Source of the DNA: Liolophura sinensis
Taxonomy: Eukaryota > Mollusca > Polyplacophora > Chitonida > Chitonidae
DNA length: 64,000 nt
Direction: 5' to 3'
NCBI RefSeq assembly: GCF_032854445.1
Contig: NC_088303.1
Coordinates: 3,295,501-3,359,500 of the forward strand
A model generated the notes under the pieces. It ran no database searches, had not been told where the DNA came from, and saw only the letters and a list, made by a program, of their open reading frames with translations. Position 1 is the stretch's first letter. Each line of letters starts with the position of its first letter. Positions 26,161-38,200 of the stretch are shown piece by piece. The position numbers were made by a program, and so were the translations under genes.

Positions 26161-28350
26161 GCTACACTGACATGCACACGGTATAGATTATATATTAAGA
26201 ACCACATGGCTTAAAGCTGAAGCTTTCCTAAGGCCCCACTGGTCACTACGCAGTAACACAACGTTTCTAGAGATGCCTTCATAATATAGAGCTTAAGACA
26301 CTCAACTTATACCAAGTAACAGCACAGTTTGTCTTCGACGATCCTCTTCGATCTGATGAATTTCCCATGTATACACAGTGGTGTTGAATATTTTTATTTA
26401 GGAAGTTAAAAAAAAAAAACAAAAAAAAAGCAAAAGAAAAAAACGACAAAGCTTTAATATGAACTGCAATACAACAAAGAATGTATACACTGACAGGAAG
26501 TGAGTTCTCTTAAATTTGATTAAGAATAAAAACATAACAGAGGTATGAATTAACAAGATATCTGATTTCAGCGGTTACATGTGACCGTTTTTCAGTTTAT
26601 CACCCTGTTATATCGATGCTCTAGTCTGTCGAAACTGTCGTCATGTATATTGTGTGGCCTAGACATTCAAATACCCGCGTGTAAACACGAACTTCAGCAT
26701 CGGTGCTTGGCGTACATAGATAATTTTCTGGCATGGCATTTTTCATTTCAATCGGAAACACTATACTCACTTTCTCTAATGATTTAAGTGCTGAGTTATG
26801 ACGTCATGCAAATGGGATGATCAGGGTTCATTACAGGTATGAGCTCTCTTTCAGGCGGGCGGTTAAGGTAGCGCGCTGTCGGTTACAAGTGGTCAGGCTA
26901 TATCTTGTGTCTTGATGGTTTGTAAATCTCACTAGCAGTATACACCGAGTTGATTAAATCGCCACACATTTAGACCTTGCTTAAAGCAGGGCCGAGACTA
27001 TAACGGATAATGGTAACTGTTAAACACGTTAATCGATACAGGTGTGCTGGTCAATTGAAACCGCGCGGCTACATCAATTGCCTTTTGGCTTCTTCCGTCA
27101 GTTTAAATATCCATTTAAAACTAGAAATCAAAATGTAACGCTTGACTGGCGATTCTGCAATGCCGAGTGAGAGTGAGTCAGATGGCTGCGTTCTAAATAT
27201 ATCCGCGATGATTTCAACCAAAGCTTCAACAGTTGTTCCATTCAAGTAATTTACCGTTATTGACTCGGCTTATCACCTTCTTCTGTTTGATCTATTCAAC
27301 AGGGTGAACACAGCGTTTGCTGTCCCGACCTGCCCCAGCTCTGCCTATGCGCCCTGGGGACAGTGGTTCGGGTTAACAGGCCCAGATGGGCGGTTTGGTT
27401 TGGCTCGATGCCCTTCCCCATCTCCCCTAAATATAGACTTTTTATATTACTCACCAATTCATCAAACAAAACAAAAGAATAGTAAGTACTGGGGGTTTAT
27501 ATATAGGAGTTTATTCGCCTCAATTAAAGCTCTAAGCGGAGAAGGACAGCTGAAAAACGCTCGGCCTGTTTTTTTGTGTGCATATGTGTTTCAAGTACCC
27601 CTCCGTTTTCTTTCCGCACGCGCCCTCCGTCGACTAATATGGAGGGAGAGAGGGGAAGCTGAGGGGTGGGGATTGTGGGTAGCAGCCCGGGACAATGATC
27701 GGAGGCTTATCCAGTCTCGTGATATGGACGGGCAAATCAATAGGCGAGGTATCAAAGCTCAGTTCAGCATTCTTCGCCGTTTTTCTATAGAAGGCATTGT
27801 AGTTAAAGTTTTTATAACATAAGCTCAATATAGACTCGATACATTATTCATTTGCAATTAGAAAAAAGGCGGAATGCCGTATAGTGAGTTTATTATCCTG
27901 GAATAAGGTCACTGTAAACGCGGGGTTTCCACAAACAAGTCGGTTCACGAACGACAACCGAGTGTATAGAGTTTTCTTAACTAACTGAAATATTTAGTTG
28001 CTATAGCAAGGAATTACGAACAGGTAATTAAAGTTTATTCTTCAGTGTAGGATCGGCCTCTCCGTGTTTAGCAAGACCATGATTATTATCCGAATCAGTA
28101 ACTGTACTGAGTATACGACAATCCATCAGCCCTGTAACCAAACAATATACATAACACAAATACCTGAGTACAACCTTCATATACAACTACACGACAACTA
28201 CATCGTCTAAAGACGATGGAAAAGAAAGTTTCTTGGCAAACAGTTTCTGCTCGTGCTGTGTACATGTATTATTTCCTACTTGCTTTAAGACCCTTATTTG
28301 ACCGATTGTATTTGAATAGCATTAATGTATTTGTATATCTCCCCTTCCTC
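26161..28350. other. Non-coding stretch, nothing recognised
   Basis: An A-rich run lies at 26406-26445. A 172-codon + frame at 27304-27822 starts only at GTG and has no recognisable domain; part of it overlaps a purine-rich GGAGGGAGAGAGGGG patch. I do not support it as a gene. Confidence 0.45.
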
Positions 28351-28517
28351 TCATGCTGGCTTCCTCTCCGACCGTACGTGGACAGGTCTGCAGCAACCAG
28401 CGGATAGTCGTGGGTTTCCCCAGGGCTCGGGCGTTTTCGCCCCACAATTATGCTGGCCGCCGTCTTATAAGTGAAGTATGCTTGAGTATGGCGTAGCACG
28501 CCAATGAAATAAAAAAA
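28351..28517 (+). mobile_element. 5'-truncated SINE
   Basis: It begins in the SINE body (CATGCTGGCTTCCTCTCCGA, then CCGTACGTGG) and continues through GGTCGTGGGTTTCCC-like sequence to CTTGAGTATGGCGTAGCACG and CCAATGAAATAAAAAAAC. The tRNA head is missing. Same family and orientation as 6728-6978. Confidence 0.8.
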
Positions 28518-28887
28518 CATGTACATGGTAAAGGCAGTTGAAAGCTAAGGGCGTGTTTATATTTATCTTACTTTTGTTGTATAAAATGTATCACATTATA
28601 CAGTAAAAAAAATATATCTTTAAATTTACGTCGGCCCCATGATTTATAACTAAAAAGAAAGATCTAACATAATTTCAGTTGCAGGCTTATATATATGGAT
28701 TTTTGATACAGTTTCTTTTTGTTATCTGGCATCGGCATAGGTACGCCTTGTTCCTCAAAATATTGCGTATATATCGTATAACATTGCTATATATGCCTTC
28801 TATTGCCCGTATTGCCTGTATTGCCAGTATTGCCCGTAGGTCAGTTCTATAAAGTATATATAAAATAATTTATCATTTATCATTAAA

Positions 28888-29079
28888 CCGGGAGAAAACC
28901 AACGGGTTAACAAATCTCCCGATTTGGACTGGGAACAGCCGGGAGAAAACCAACGAATTAACAAACCTCCCGATTTGGACTGGACACAGCCGGGAGAAAA
29001 CCAACGAGTTAACAAACCTCCCGATTTGGACTGGACACAGCCGGGAGAAAACCAACCGGTTAACAAACCTCCCGATTTA
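28888..29079 (+). repeat. 51-bp tandem repeat, 3.75 copies, with internal inverted arms
   Basis: Units start at 28888, 28939, 28990 and 29041. Each unit has CGGGAG near one end and CTCCCG about 30 bp later, so each can form a stem, with GTTAAC in the loop. The unit is 17 codons long and open in one frame on each strand (60-123 codons), which is incidental. Copies are nearly identical apart from the base pair around the GTTAAC. Confidence 0.92.
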
Positions 29080-30689
29080 AAGCAGATGTCGACACTTTCG
29101 AGGCGTGCAAGAAAGCCAGAGGGAAAATAGATAAATAAATAAATACCGACTGCGGGTGTGGTAACATACAAGAGGTATAGATGTTACCAACATCGACAAG
29201 CAAAATTTACGCACTGATTATCCTAAATACTATTAAGTTGCATTTTTGAGGAAGTATATATACCTAGGTACTCGTAAAGGTCCTTTCAGTTATTCTACTT
29301 GCTCGTTTTTGCAGTTTGTTTGGATGCTAACTACCAAGACAGTACAGAGATAATTTTGTAGCTGGAAGGCTACCCCAAAACGCCTCACTTATATTGGTAA
29401 CGATGTACAGATATGAAGCTAGTTTATTAAGTCAGAGTACAACCAAAGCCTACATCCTCATTCGCCAAAAGGCTTGACACCCGCGATGCTATCACATGGT
29501 TCTTTCTTACACATATAGCACGGTTTTCTAAAACTCATTCACATCGCCATTACCGTTCAAAAAGTTTAAAAACTAAATGGATTAGTATTGGTTTTTAAAT
29601 GTATAATACATGCGTTTCTAAGCCTTTCTATATTTAAGTCTCTTTTTTAGCTTTACAGTAGAGCTATCGAAGCCTCCTCACTCAGTCTTGCCTGGGTAAA
29701 TAAGGAGAGACTGTACATACTTGGCCTGTTACGCACGTAGTGCCTGCTCATACCTCGTCCTGTAATATTGCTGCACAAACGCAGCTGACGTCGCTTTCCG
29801 GCGACGAAGTGTTTCCATGCTTGGATAATTCTGGGGAATTTAACCACACCTTGATGTTTTCAAAATTGGAGCTCTGAAGGGGACTTGTCAAATAATTGTG
29901 GTACAGGGTTGTTAAAGCTGGGAACTTTAATCCAAGGCTAAGGAAGCCTTTGCCTTATTATACTGATACCAGTACATTACAAGGCAACACCTGTTGTGAG
30001 GAATTAGGGGGCAGTGGTTAAGCTATATACACCTCCCCAAACTCGCCTGCGATGTCCTCGTGTTACAGAGGACAAATAATGTACGGGCGGCCAGGTGACA
30101 AACCCTGTAATGAGGCCGTTCAGTAAAGTGCACACACATCGTTGAACACTCTCTATGCCAGGTACCCACCATATATCTGCTTCTTTGTTTACCTTAATAA
30201 ATGACAGGTAAACTTTGGCTTGACTCAAGGCTTTTGTCTGACCGTGACAGGTGTGCACTCTCCCCACTTCTCTACAGCCACAGGTATAAACTGATGCTGA
30301 AAGCTCAGGTAAATTGGATAGAAGTAAGATGAGACCGTAGTGTAGAACTTTGGAATGTTGATAATTATGAGAGATAAATATCTTAGCAGTATGTATGGCT
30401 GGTTGGACTTCTTGCATCATTGCTTGGGCAATACCTGAATGTGAAAACTATCCACGCTTGCCTGAGTGACGGCGATGTAAAACTGAGGCCATTGTATGCT
30501 GTTACATAGCAGCCGAGATTTATTCTCTTGCTTCTTGACGACTCAATACACGATCATAAATCATAATGAGTAGGTAGAGAGACTTTTACTCCTGATCACT
30601 TAGGCTCTGACGATTTTGTTCTTGTACAAAGTGGGGCAAGTCACCATAATCTGTACTCTCTATGTCTCAGTGAAGCAGCACTAAATAAA
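29080..30689. other. Non-coding stretch, no gene recognised
   Basis: A 138-codon minus frame (30004-30420) has no recognisable domain and no clear splice signals. A short (AAAT)n run at 29128-29144 may be the tail of a lost SINE. Confidence 0.45.
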
Positions 30690-30821
30690 AGAGGGTTGGA
30701 AATCCGTCCTGCAACAAGGAGGCACATTACACGTACATGCACCCTAAGGATTCCTTCGTCGTCATATGACTGAAAAATTGTTGAGTACGACGTTAAACCC
30801 CAAGCACTCACTCACTCACAT
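30690..30821 (+). repeat. Second SINE family, 3' part
   Basis: GTCCTGCAACAAGGAGGCAC is followed by CACCCTAAGGATTCCTTCGT, CGTCATATGACTGAAAAATT, GTTGAGTACGACGTTAAACC and a (CACT)n end. This is the widespread invertebrate SINE tail type that differs from the CAATCAAATAAATA type elsewhere in the window. The tRNA head is not recognisable. Confidence 0.7.
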
Positions 30822-30864
30822 TTTAGTATATAGAAGTATCGCGGAAGAAATCTGTCGAAATGGT

Positions 30865-31010
30865 GAGAAACCTTCACACTATATCGTACAATGCGAGAGG
30901 AACCATTAAGGTTAAACCATACAATGTGGGAGAAACCATCACGGCTAAATCATGCAATGCTGGCGAAACCATCATAGCTAAATCATACAAAGCGGGAGAA
31001 ACCATCACAT
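30865..31010 (+). repeat. 33-bp tandem repeat, about 4.5 copies
   Basis: GAGAAACC-type starts occur at 30865, 30897, 30930, 30963 and 30996. Each unit contains ACCATCAcgGCTAAATCAT-like sequence. It is 11 codons long, so a frame on each strand (79 codons) runs through it. The outer copies are more diverged than the inner ones. Confidence 0.85.
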
Positions 31011-34000
31011 TAATAAGAAGCGGTTCTGAGATTAAATACCTGTTCAGGACCAGAGAAAATTCGGCGGGACGTCTTTGGCGACATGCAATATCCGCATAAT
31101 TCATAAAGCCCATCTCACACGCTGTGCTTTTGGCTGCATTTAATTCGGTGGAAAGTTTAAGTGAAGATATTTTCAGATACAGGTTTTAATGGTCTTTCTT
31201 TTGATGCTAACTCCATTTTATGTCTTCTTTCCTTTAAACTTGAACACAGACAAATGATAGCAAGACATTGAGGTGGGCGTTAGTTAGAGCGTGTTAGGCT
31301 GTGCTTTAAGTCTCGTGTGTACAGATGACTAAAACTTTGCAACGTTAAACCTTAAGCGGTAAGATGAGGGTGGGGATGGGTGAGGGGGGGGGGGTATAAA
31401 CTGATGGTTTGATGGGAATGACGCGTGGGGATACAGAACGCGCAGCTTAGCAGCCCACACAAAGCTTACCTCGGAGGTGAAGGTCTGTTAGAGACGGTTA
31501 AGTGAGGTTGGACAGGGGTCGTGTGACCGTCGCGTGCCCGTGACGAGAGTACAGGTGTGAATCTGTCGTCACGGATGATTGACCACAGAGCTTTGACCAG
31601 AGACGAAGGTCCGACTCATGATAGATCTTGTCCTAAACACATGCACTGATTTTTTGTGTTAGCCCTTATTACTGAGTTCAAAGTTAGCAAAGTCTTTCAA
31701 AACTGCATTTTCATCTGCTATGTATGTAACAGCAGTATGGTACATATATATATATATTGTCCTCCTCTTGTACAAATGACAACTGGCGTATAAGTTAAAT
31801 ATCCTTAAGGATTTCTGTACAAACCCGATGCAGAATAGTACGTACACATTATTGTTAATCTTAAAGAATAGCGTCAGAGTGCACACGGTAAAGTTTCCAT
31901 GAGCCATTTTAAGGTTCGTCAGTGACAAATATTCAGTTCGTCAGTGGCAATGTTCAGCATGTTATATAGAGAATGTTTAAAGTGTAGTATTTGAAGAATT
32001 TCTTAATATTCTTCCATTCTCTTGGCTCATACGGCAAAGCGTTAATCACGTTACACGAATCAGACAAATTAAGCAGATATTAATTTTCAAGATAAGTCTT
32101 TTTGCATGTGACATTTGTTTGTAATGGATACAAAAACAAGCCTGTTGTACTACCATGACATTTTTCTTCTCCTCCAGATGAAGAACAATTTAAACCATGA
32201 TGAAGTAATGGTAACTATCACCGCCTAATTAATTAACACTTTCTATTTTATTTACTCGGCATCCACGTAACGCTGAAACTCAGCTAATGCAAGTTTTCTA
32301 GAAATACATCTGCTGAAACTTTAAGCCAAACTGAAAGAAGTATGCCCGTATGAAGTTTAAGCCGCTCGCGGTCGTTAAAAGTGGTGTATTCCGTGTTTCC
32401 TAAAATACTCCGCTGTTAGCTGTAATCACAGATTCGAACAGTTGGTTTGTGCTCTTTCTCCTTTTGTGACCAAAGTCGGTCTAATTAGACTGTGTAATCG
32501 TAAAGTATAATACAGATTCCTAGCGAACAAAGCCTGTCCGGTGGTGAACCTGAGCTGAAGACCGCATCTTCTCCCACCGACCATCTGTCCGGGCATTCAC
32601 CCAGCCCGCATTCACTGGCCAGCCGGGACACTATTGTTCCCCGACCTGGACACATTTTCACCGTTCACTGCAAAAATATCAAGAGCGGAGAAAAGAAAGC
32701 AAGTGCAAACAACTTGTAGAACATATGCGTACAGATGTTTGAATCGTTAAAGTGTAAGAAAAAGTGGATTTTCAACCCAAAGGTTTTAAGATTCACAGCT
32801 GAACGCCTATGACATGTGTCATGTACGCGTGTGCATGATGTGAAATGCACATGAAAATGCAATACTTTAATTAGGCGGGAAATGACTTCGTTTTCATGCT
32901 ACCAGTAAACAGAGCTGATCAATTTCTCGGCTTCGAAACTTTACAGCCTACAAATAAATCAGTGAAATCTGCACCCACAGTTTGGTGACACCGGATACCG
33001 TGAATTAACTAGATCTCGTGTGGACAGAAATTGCAATGTACAGGCCAGATTGCTTATTATATAAATTAACTCCTTTGTTCTTTGTGCAGGAGGTCAGTTT
33101 GTGCATAGCCATTTGAACAATTGTAGTAATTAACACTTAGTGTGCTGTCAAGTGCGATGTTTAAATTTAGAACTGTTGAATAATAAAATGTTTTGGAGGC
33201 ATATGCAGTTATCTCGATTTCGTGGTGTCATATTATACCTAGTGTCTGACACGAACTGCCCTTTAACTGAAACTCCGGTAATTGCCCGTATTTTGGTCAC
33301 GTGGCCGCGTGTTTGCGCGTGGCCGCGTGTTTGCGCGTGGCCGGAATAAAGGTTTTCAATTTCCTCACATAAAATGGCCAGTGCTCCAATCGAAAAATGG
33401 AGAGTGCGTCTGTTCAATCGACATCAATTCCGCGACTGGAAGTTTGTAACGACTTTGTTAACGTTTTACGATGTGCTGCTGGTTTATCAGTGAATGTTTG
33501 TTTGCATAACCGAACCGCTTCGATGTTGCAATAAACTGCACGCTCTGATTAATTTCCTCAAGTACAAATGGTAATGTATTAAAACCTCCACCATAAGCAA
33601 CAGTTCACGCGCTCGGAATTGTACCAATCAGAATTCAGTCTCATTCCTATTACTCGAAATCTAAAATAGAAACATATCCAGAAAAATCTGATAAGTTTGC
33701 AACTGGTGGGAAAATTTTACCAAAAATATTAAACATATAGTAAGTGAATTATTGTATATAGTCGATATTTTAATTATTAATTGAAAATTAAAAGTTTCTT
33801 TTATTCCTTTTCGTAAAATGTATTACATTTTGACAAATCTGCACATGGGAGTAAATTGTTAAATATGAATTCTAATGCTATATAGTCTTGGATATTTAGC
33901 CTGTTAAACAGTATAGTCAGTGACCTGATGAAAGCGCATGAAGATTTCAAAACCACTTGTAACTCTAGACGGTATTTGAATGGATTGTAATAGTTTTGAG

Positions 34001-34670
34001 ACGACTTTCACGTCGATATTAGGTCCGGCATTTCCGACGATTTCTGATACAGATGGTGTTTAATATGTGCAGACGTACATCACTACAGCCCCAAAATAAT
34101 CTAAGACCAGCTAGTGTAATATTTATGCGGCCGAGTGCACCGCTGAGGTAGCGCATTGTTAACTGTACTCTAACAGGTGGGGTGCTTTGATGTACCGCTA
34201 GGCTTGACCTTCTGTTAGGTTTTCACCGAATCGCACCCACTTTGGTGGCCAATCTGTTTAGTTTTTGCCCACAAAGGGTCTGATCAGTAACAAAGCTCTG
34301 TCGATACTTTATTTCTATTGATTTTAATCTTGGCGTTGTCCGAACAAAGGCGGGATGAAGTAAAAAAGTTAACCATCTTTTTATGGACCAGTCGTTTGGC
34401 TGTCGCGGACTACATGAACAAGCGTGTGGAGAGGCCTTTTCCTCAAGTCACGTGCCGCTTCACACTCATTAATTGAGTCGTTTCAACATAATAACAGGCT
34501 AAACATATTTCTTGCTTTCAAATATAATGGATTAATATCGAGTTTTTTTTTCACTATGATTTTTGGACAGTGGTAGATAAAAAAAAATCGTTACACGCTC
34601 ATCAATTATGGAGTGTTAGTGCGTGTAAGCTGCAACGTATTCTCTTCAAGCGGTCCTCCGGTCCTCTAGA
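31011..34670. other. Non-coding flank upstream of Scratch
   Basis: No gene found. A G-run sits at 31383-31393, and an 18-bp unit (GTGGCCGCGTGTTTGCGC) is repeated 2.3 times at 33301-33342. A TAACAGGTG E-box-like site lies at 34171-34179, about 740 bp before the inferred Scratch start. Distal regulatory elements are plausible but cannot be identified from this sequence alone. Confidence 0.45.
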
Positions 34671-34918
34671 CCAATGAGCACGAGCCGGCGCGCGAGCTAA
34701 GCCTTGTAAACGCCAACCAATTGGGAGATAATGCGCTCTGATTTGCTGCGCGCACTGCCCCATTCAAACGAACGAAGTGAATTGAGAAATAGCGGATCGC
34801 GTGCCTCATTATTGTTCCCAGTCACCCTTATTGTGTTGTTCCACGGTCAGCCTTGAACGCATGTGCAGTAGCAGCAAGTGTCTATATAAGGAGCATTCGC
34901 GGATTGGATGAATCAGAC
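34671..34918 (+). promoter_or_regulatory. Core and proximal promoter of Scratch
   Basis: A TATA box, TATATAAG, lies at 34883-34890. An initiator-like TCAGAC at 34913-34918 puts a start A at about 34915, 32 bp after the first T of the TATA box, the expected spacing. Upstream are CCAAT at 34671-34675 and a palindromic CCAATTGG at 34717-34724. The patch between is GC-richer than its surroundings (GAGCCGGCGCGCGAGC). The gene begins 377 bp downstream. Motifs are seen; use of this start site is inferred. Confidence 0.7.
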
Positions 34919-35291
34919 GACAGTAGTGGAGTGTTTGGGTAGCGACTGGCAACGAATACTTCTAGTACTGGGAGAAGGTAGCATTCTGTGGAATCCATGT
35001 GTACAGAGGACCCAATATAAGAGCTGACAGCGAGCAAAGCAGGCGGCTGCCGCTAAAATGATGTGATAGCAGACGGCTGGGTATTGTTACACAAGAGTTG
35101 AGGTGGATACCATTGGAGGTTTTTCCTGGACTTTTCTGATGGTATAGTTCAAGCCACGTGACTTCGTACCATCGTCTTCCAGAGACTCGGCCGGACCATG
35201 ATTCTGTGACAGGACCACTAGCGTCTGCAGAACAAGTTTTCCACATACCGAAACAGCCAATCGGAGTTTTGTGAACCTCCCAAAACTAGAA
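34919..35291 (+). other. Inferred 5' untranslated leader of Scratch with short upstream ORFs
   Basis: Between the inferred start and the SNAG start codon are upstream ATGs at 34997 (7 codons then TAA), 35058 (ATG ATG TGA), 35139 (ATG GTA TAG) and 35198 (ATG ATT CTG TGA). None is in frame with or overlaps the main ORF. Such tiny uORFs often lower translation of the main protein. A CACGTG E-box lies at about 35155-35160. The leader boundary depends on the predicted start site. Confidence 0.55.
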
Positions 35292-38200
35292 ATGCCACGG
35301 TCATTTTTGGTAAAGAAAGTGAAATGTGGGGAGGACAGAACGTCGTTTAAATTACGGGAAATCTACGCGGAGTCGGCTGTGAGCAGCCTGAAGGCACTGA
35401 CACCATATACTCCATCATTTCCCCCCTTATCGGTTACCATTAACACAAACGGTAAGTCAACTACCCATCCAGAATATTCTACATACTATCGTTCATGAGC
35501 ATCGCTAACGCTCTATTTTTTCTCATTTTTTGTGAACTTTATTTTTATTAAGCATTAGTCTGTTATTTATTAATGTCGCTAGGGCATGAAGATTTTCATT
35601 CGGAGGAAGATACTTATATGTTTTATGGTTTTACGTTTAATTGAAAGGAGCAAATGACAGGCTGCTGGCTAAAAGATATATATTCCTTTGCCAGCAACAA
35701 TACTTAATGTGAAACCCTGGCCATTTTAATCTGAAATATTGTATTATAATTGCATAATCCACCTGTTCATTTCTTATTTCTTACTGTCTTTTTGTAATTT
35801 TAATGAAGTAAAGAAAACAACCGTACATGACACACTAACTGCACTTTAAAAGGTTCAAGTTATAAATCTGACAAAACTGAATCGGTTCTAATCGTGTCTC
35901 TAATATAAACTGCCAATTTGAACAATTGTTATAGACTGGCTTCTATTCCGTTGAATACCCCATGAATGAAAATTATTCTCAATCTTCGAAACCAATCAGG
36001 TTTTTCAAAAATAGACTCTGCATTACAACCATTATAGGTGAAACGTCACAGGGTAAAAATGGTCGGTTTGTATACAGTGGCGTGATCAAGTGTTACTATC
36101 AATTAACTGTTGCCAGTCCTACAATGGCGGACGTCATTCCGACAGTAAATTACCTTGTCCTATAGATTGATGTTGTCGGTTTGGAGCGGCCGGCCAACCC
36201 AAGTGAGCTTCGGGATGATCGATTCTATAGCCCCATACCTATAGGCCTACTACCACCCGGCAGCAATGACGTCAAACACAACTACATTGCCCTTTCCACA
36301 TGCCGTGTAGATTCACGCAATGCTGACTCCGGATTGTATAGGCGCATTCCGTGTCGTGTTCAATCACATTTTGCTTTTATTGCCGAGCTCTGAAGGTTTC
36401 ACTCCAAACGGTGCAGGCCCCTTTATTAATCTGTTTGTCAGATACATGTCCTAGTTTGGTTTGAACGGTGTAGTTCGCAATTCCTGGTGGAAACACATGG
36501 ATACATAGGCACATGTACACAAACTTTGGAATCGTGTCTGGCGGATATGTACATTTAATGCTTCGTGCAATTTTTGGTATACCGTAGTTTTTTAGTTTTA
36601 TCCGTATAGCGTCCATTTATCACTTCCACGTTCCAAATTTATACCGTTGGAAGTAGATTAACGCGATTTGCCGGAAACTGATACAGATGGTTCTAAATGA
36701 AGTGCTGGACACAATGGCCGCCACTGGATGGTTTACACTGAAGATACCACATCGGAATAATCAATGGAAATTCGATAGGGTAAACGGAGTAATTCGGTGA
36801 AAGGTCTTGTTAGCCCGCCCTTAGGTAGCAGCACCCAGGCATGTATTGTTAGAACTGTAACTTACTTGCCTATGTGTATGACAAATACGTCCATGCCTCT
36901 GGAAATCACTTGTATGGATAAGGGCCTAGTTGTTGGAAAGTGTATTAGCTAATATTAATGTCATGTCATATTTTATATTTAAAATTTTAGCCAAACTCAG
37001 CAGCCAATGCATATCTCCAAATTCAAAAGGTTTAATTCATATTCAATATACTGGTAGACATTTTTTAGGCTAAGTACAAAATTGAAGACTTGGCTTTAAG
37101 TTAACTCTTGTGTTAAGTCTTAAGCCAGATTTAAATAACTGGCCCCTTTATATTAATTGTGATCAGGACACATATCCTTGCAGCCCACCTCAACACCACC
37201 TCCCCCCCCCCCCCCCACCAAAAAAAAGCTCTTAGAAACGAATACAGTAAAAATAAAATAAAGCAAAGAAATATAAATATATATTGTCACTATCAATAAG
37301 TGTCTCTGTGTAACAGTTATGAAATCGTTTAGCATTTTTCTAACTAAACCTATAGAAAGAAGTATACAAAACCCACTTTATCGGTGTGCTCACGGATATA
37401 TGGTTTTACCCAGAGAGACATGCACTCAAATACCAAGGTGTGCACTGTGTGTACCTATCCTCAAACTCCCTCTAGAGTAATTCATGGCGGGTGTTTCATC
37501 CTGTGCGTACTGCGCATACGAACCTAATACTGTATGCTGCATTAATTCTAATTCTATAGTGATGAAAGTGTCTCTGGAGGCAGGAACTCGTTGTAATTTA
37601 CGAAAAGGCTGCGTGCATCTTCGGTTGCTGTTCTTTTTTTTTTCTGCGAAGGTCTGTTCGTACATTCATGTGGAATCTAACCAGTGTTGCTGTAACCAGA
37701 CCTCGGGACGTGCCTGGTGGTTTACAATGCACTGTAAGCCCTTTCTAGACCAGACGCCACTCGGACAATCTATAGAGTCTCAATGAATAATTAAAGATGG
37801 CTCGCTAATTAATTTACCTGTAGATTGCGGGCAGACTGGCACTCCCGCTGGGTGGATCGTCTTCCAGGCGAGCACACGCCTTGAGTATGTTATCACAAAT
37901 CTATGGGGTACAATAAATGTCAGAAATTTAGCCGCCACTAAGCCCACCTTGTCGGACGAAACCCTTGTTGGACAAACCCGACTCTGAAATGCTTCATTCA
38001 CTGGCGTCAAAGAGCCTCGCGGCTGAACTTTAATGAAGATGAACTTTAATGGCTGTTTTATGTGGAAAAAGAAATTGAATAATCCATAGTTTTTGTCCAG
38101 AGAACTTTGAAGTTCACGCCATTATGTGAAACTGAAAAATTTGCTAAGTTTCTTGTCTGTTGAGCTTTTCCTGACTGCCTTGAAATATCTGACAGATTTG

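Noticed and set aside
27304-27822. 172-codon + strand gene
   Set aside because: It starts only at GTG, has mixed low-complexity patches, and no domain is recognised.
35271-35291. Earlier GTG start for Scratch
   Set aside because: GTG initiation is not expected in an animal nuclear gene, and the SNAG motif must lie at the very N-terminus, which the ATG at 35292 provides.
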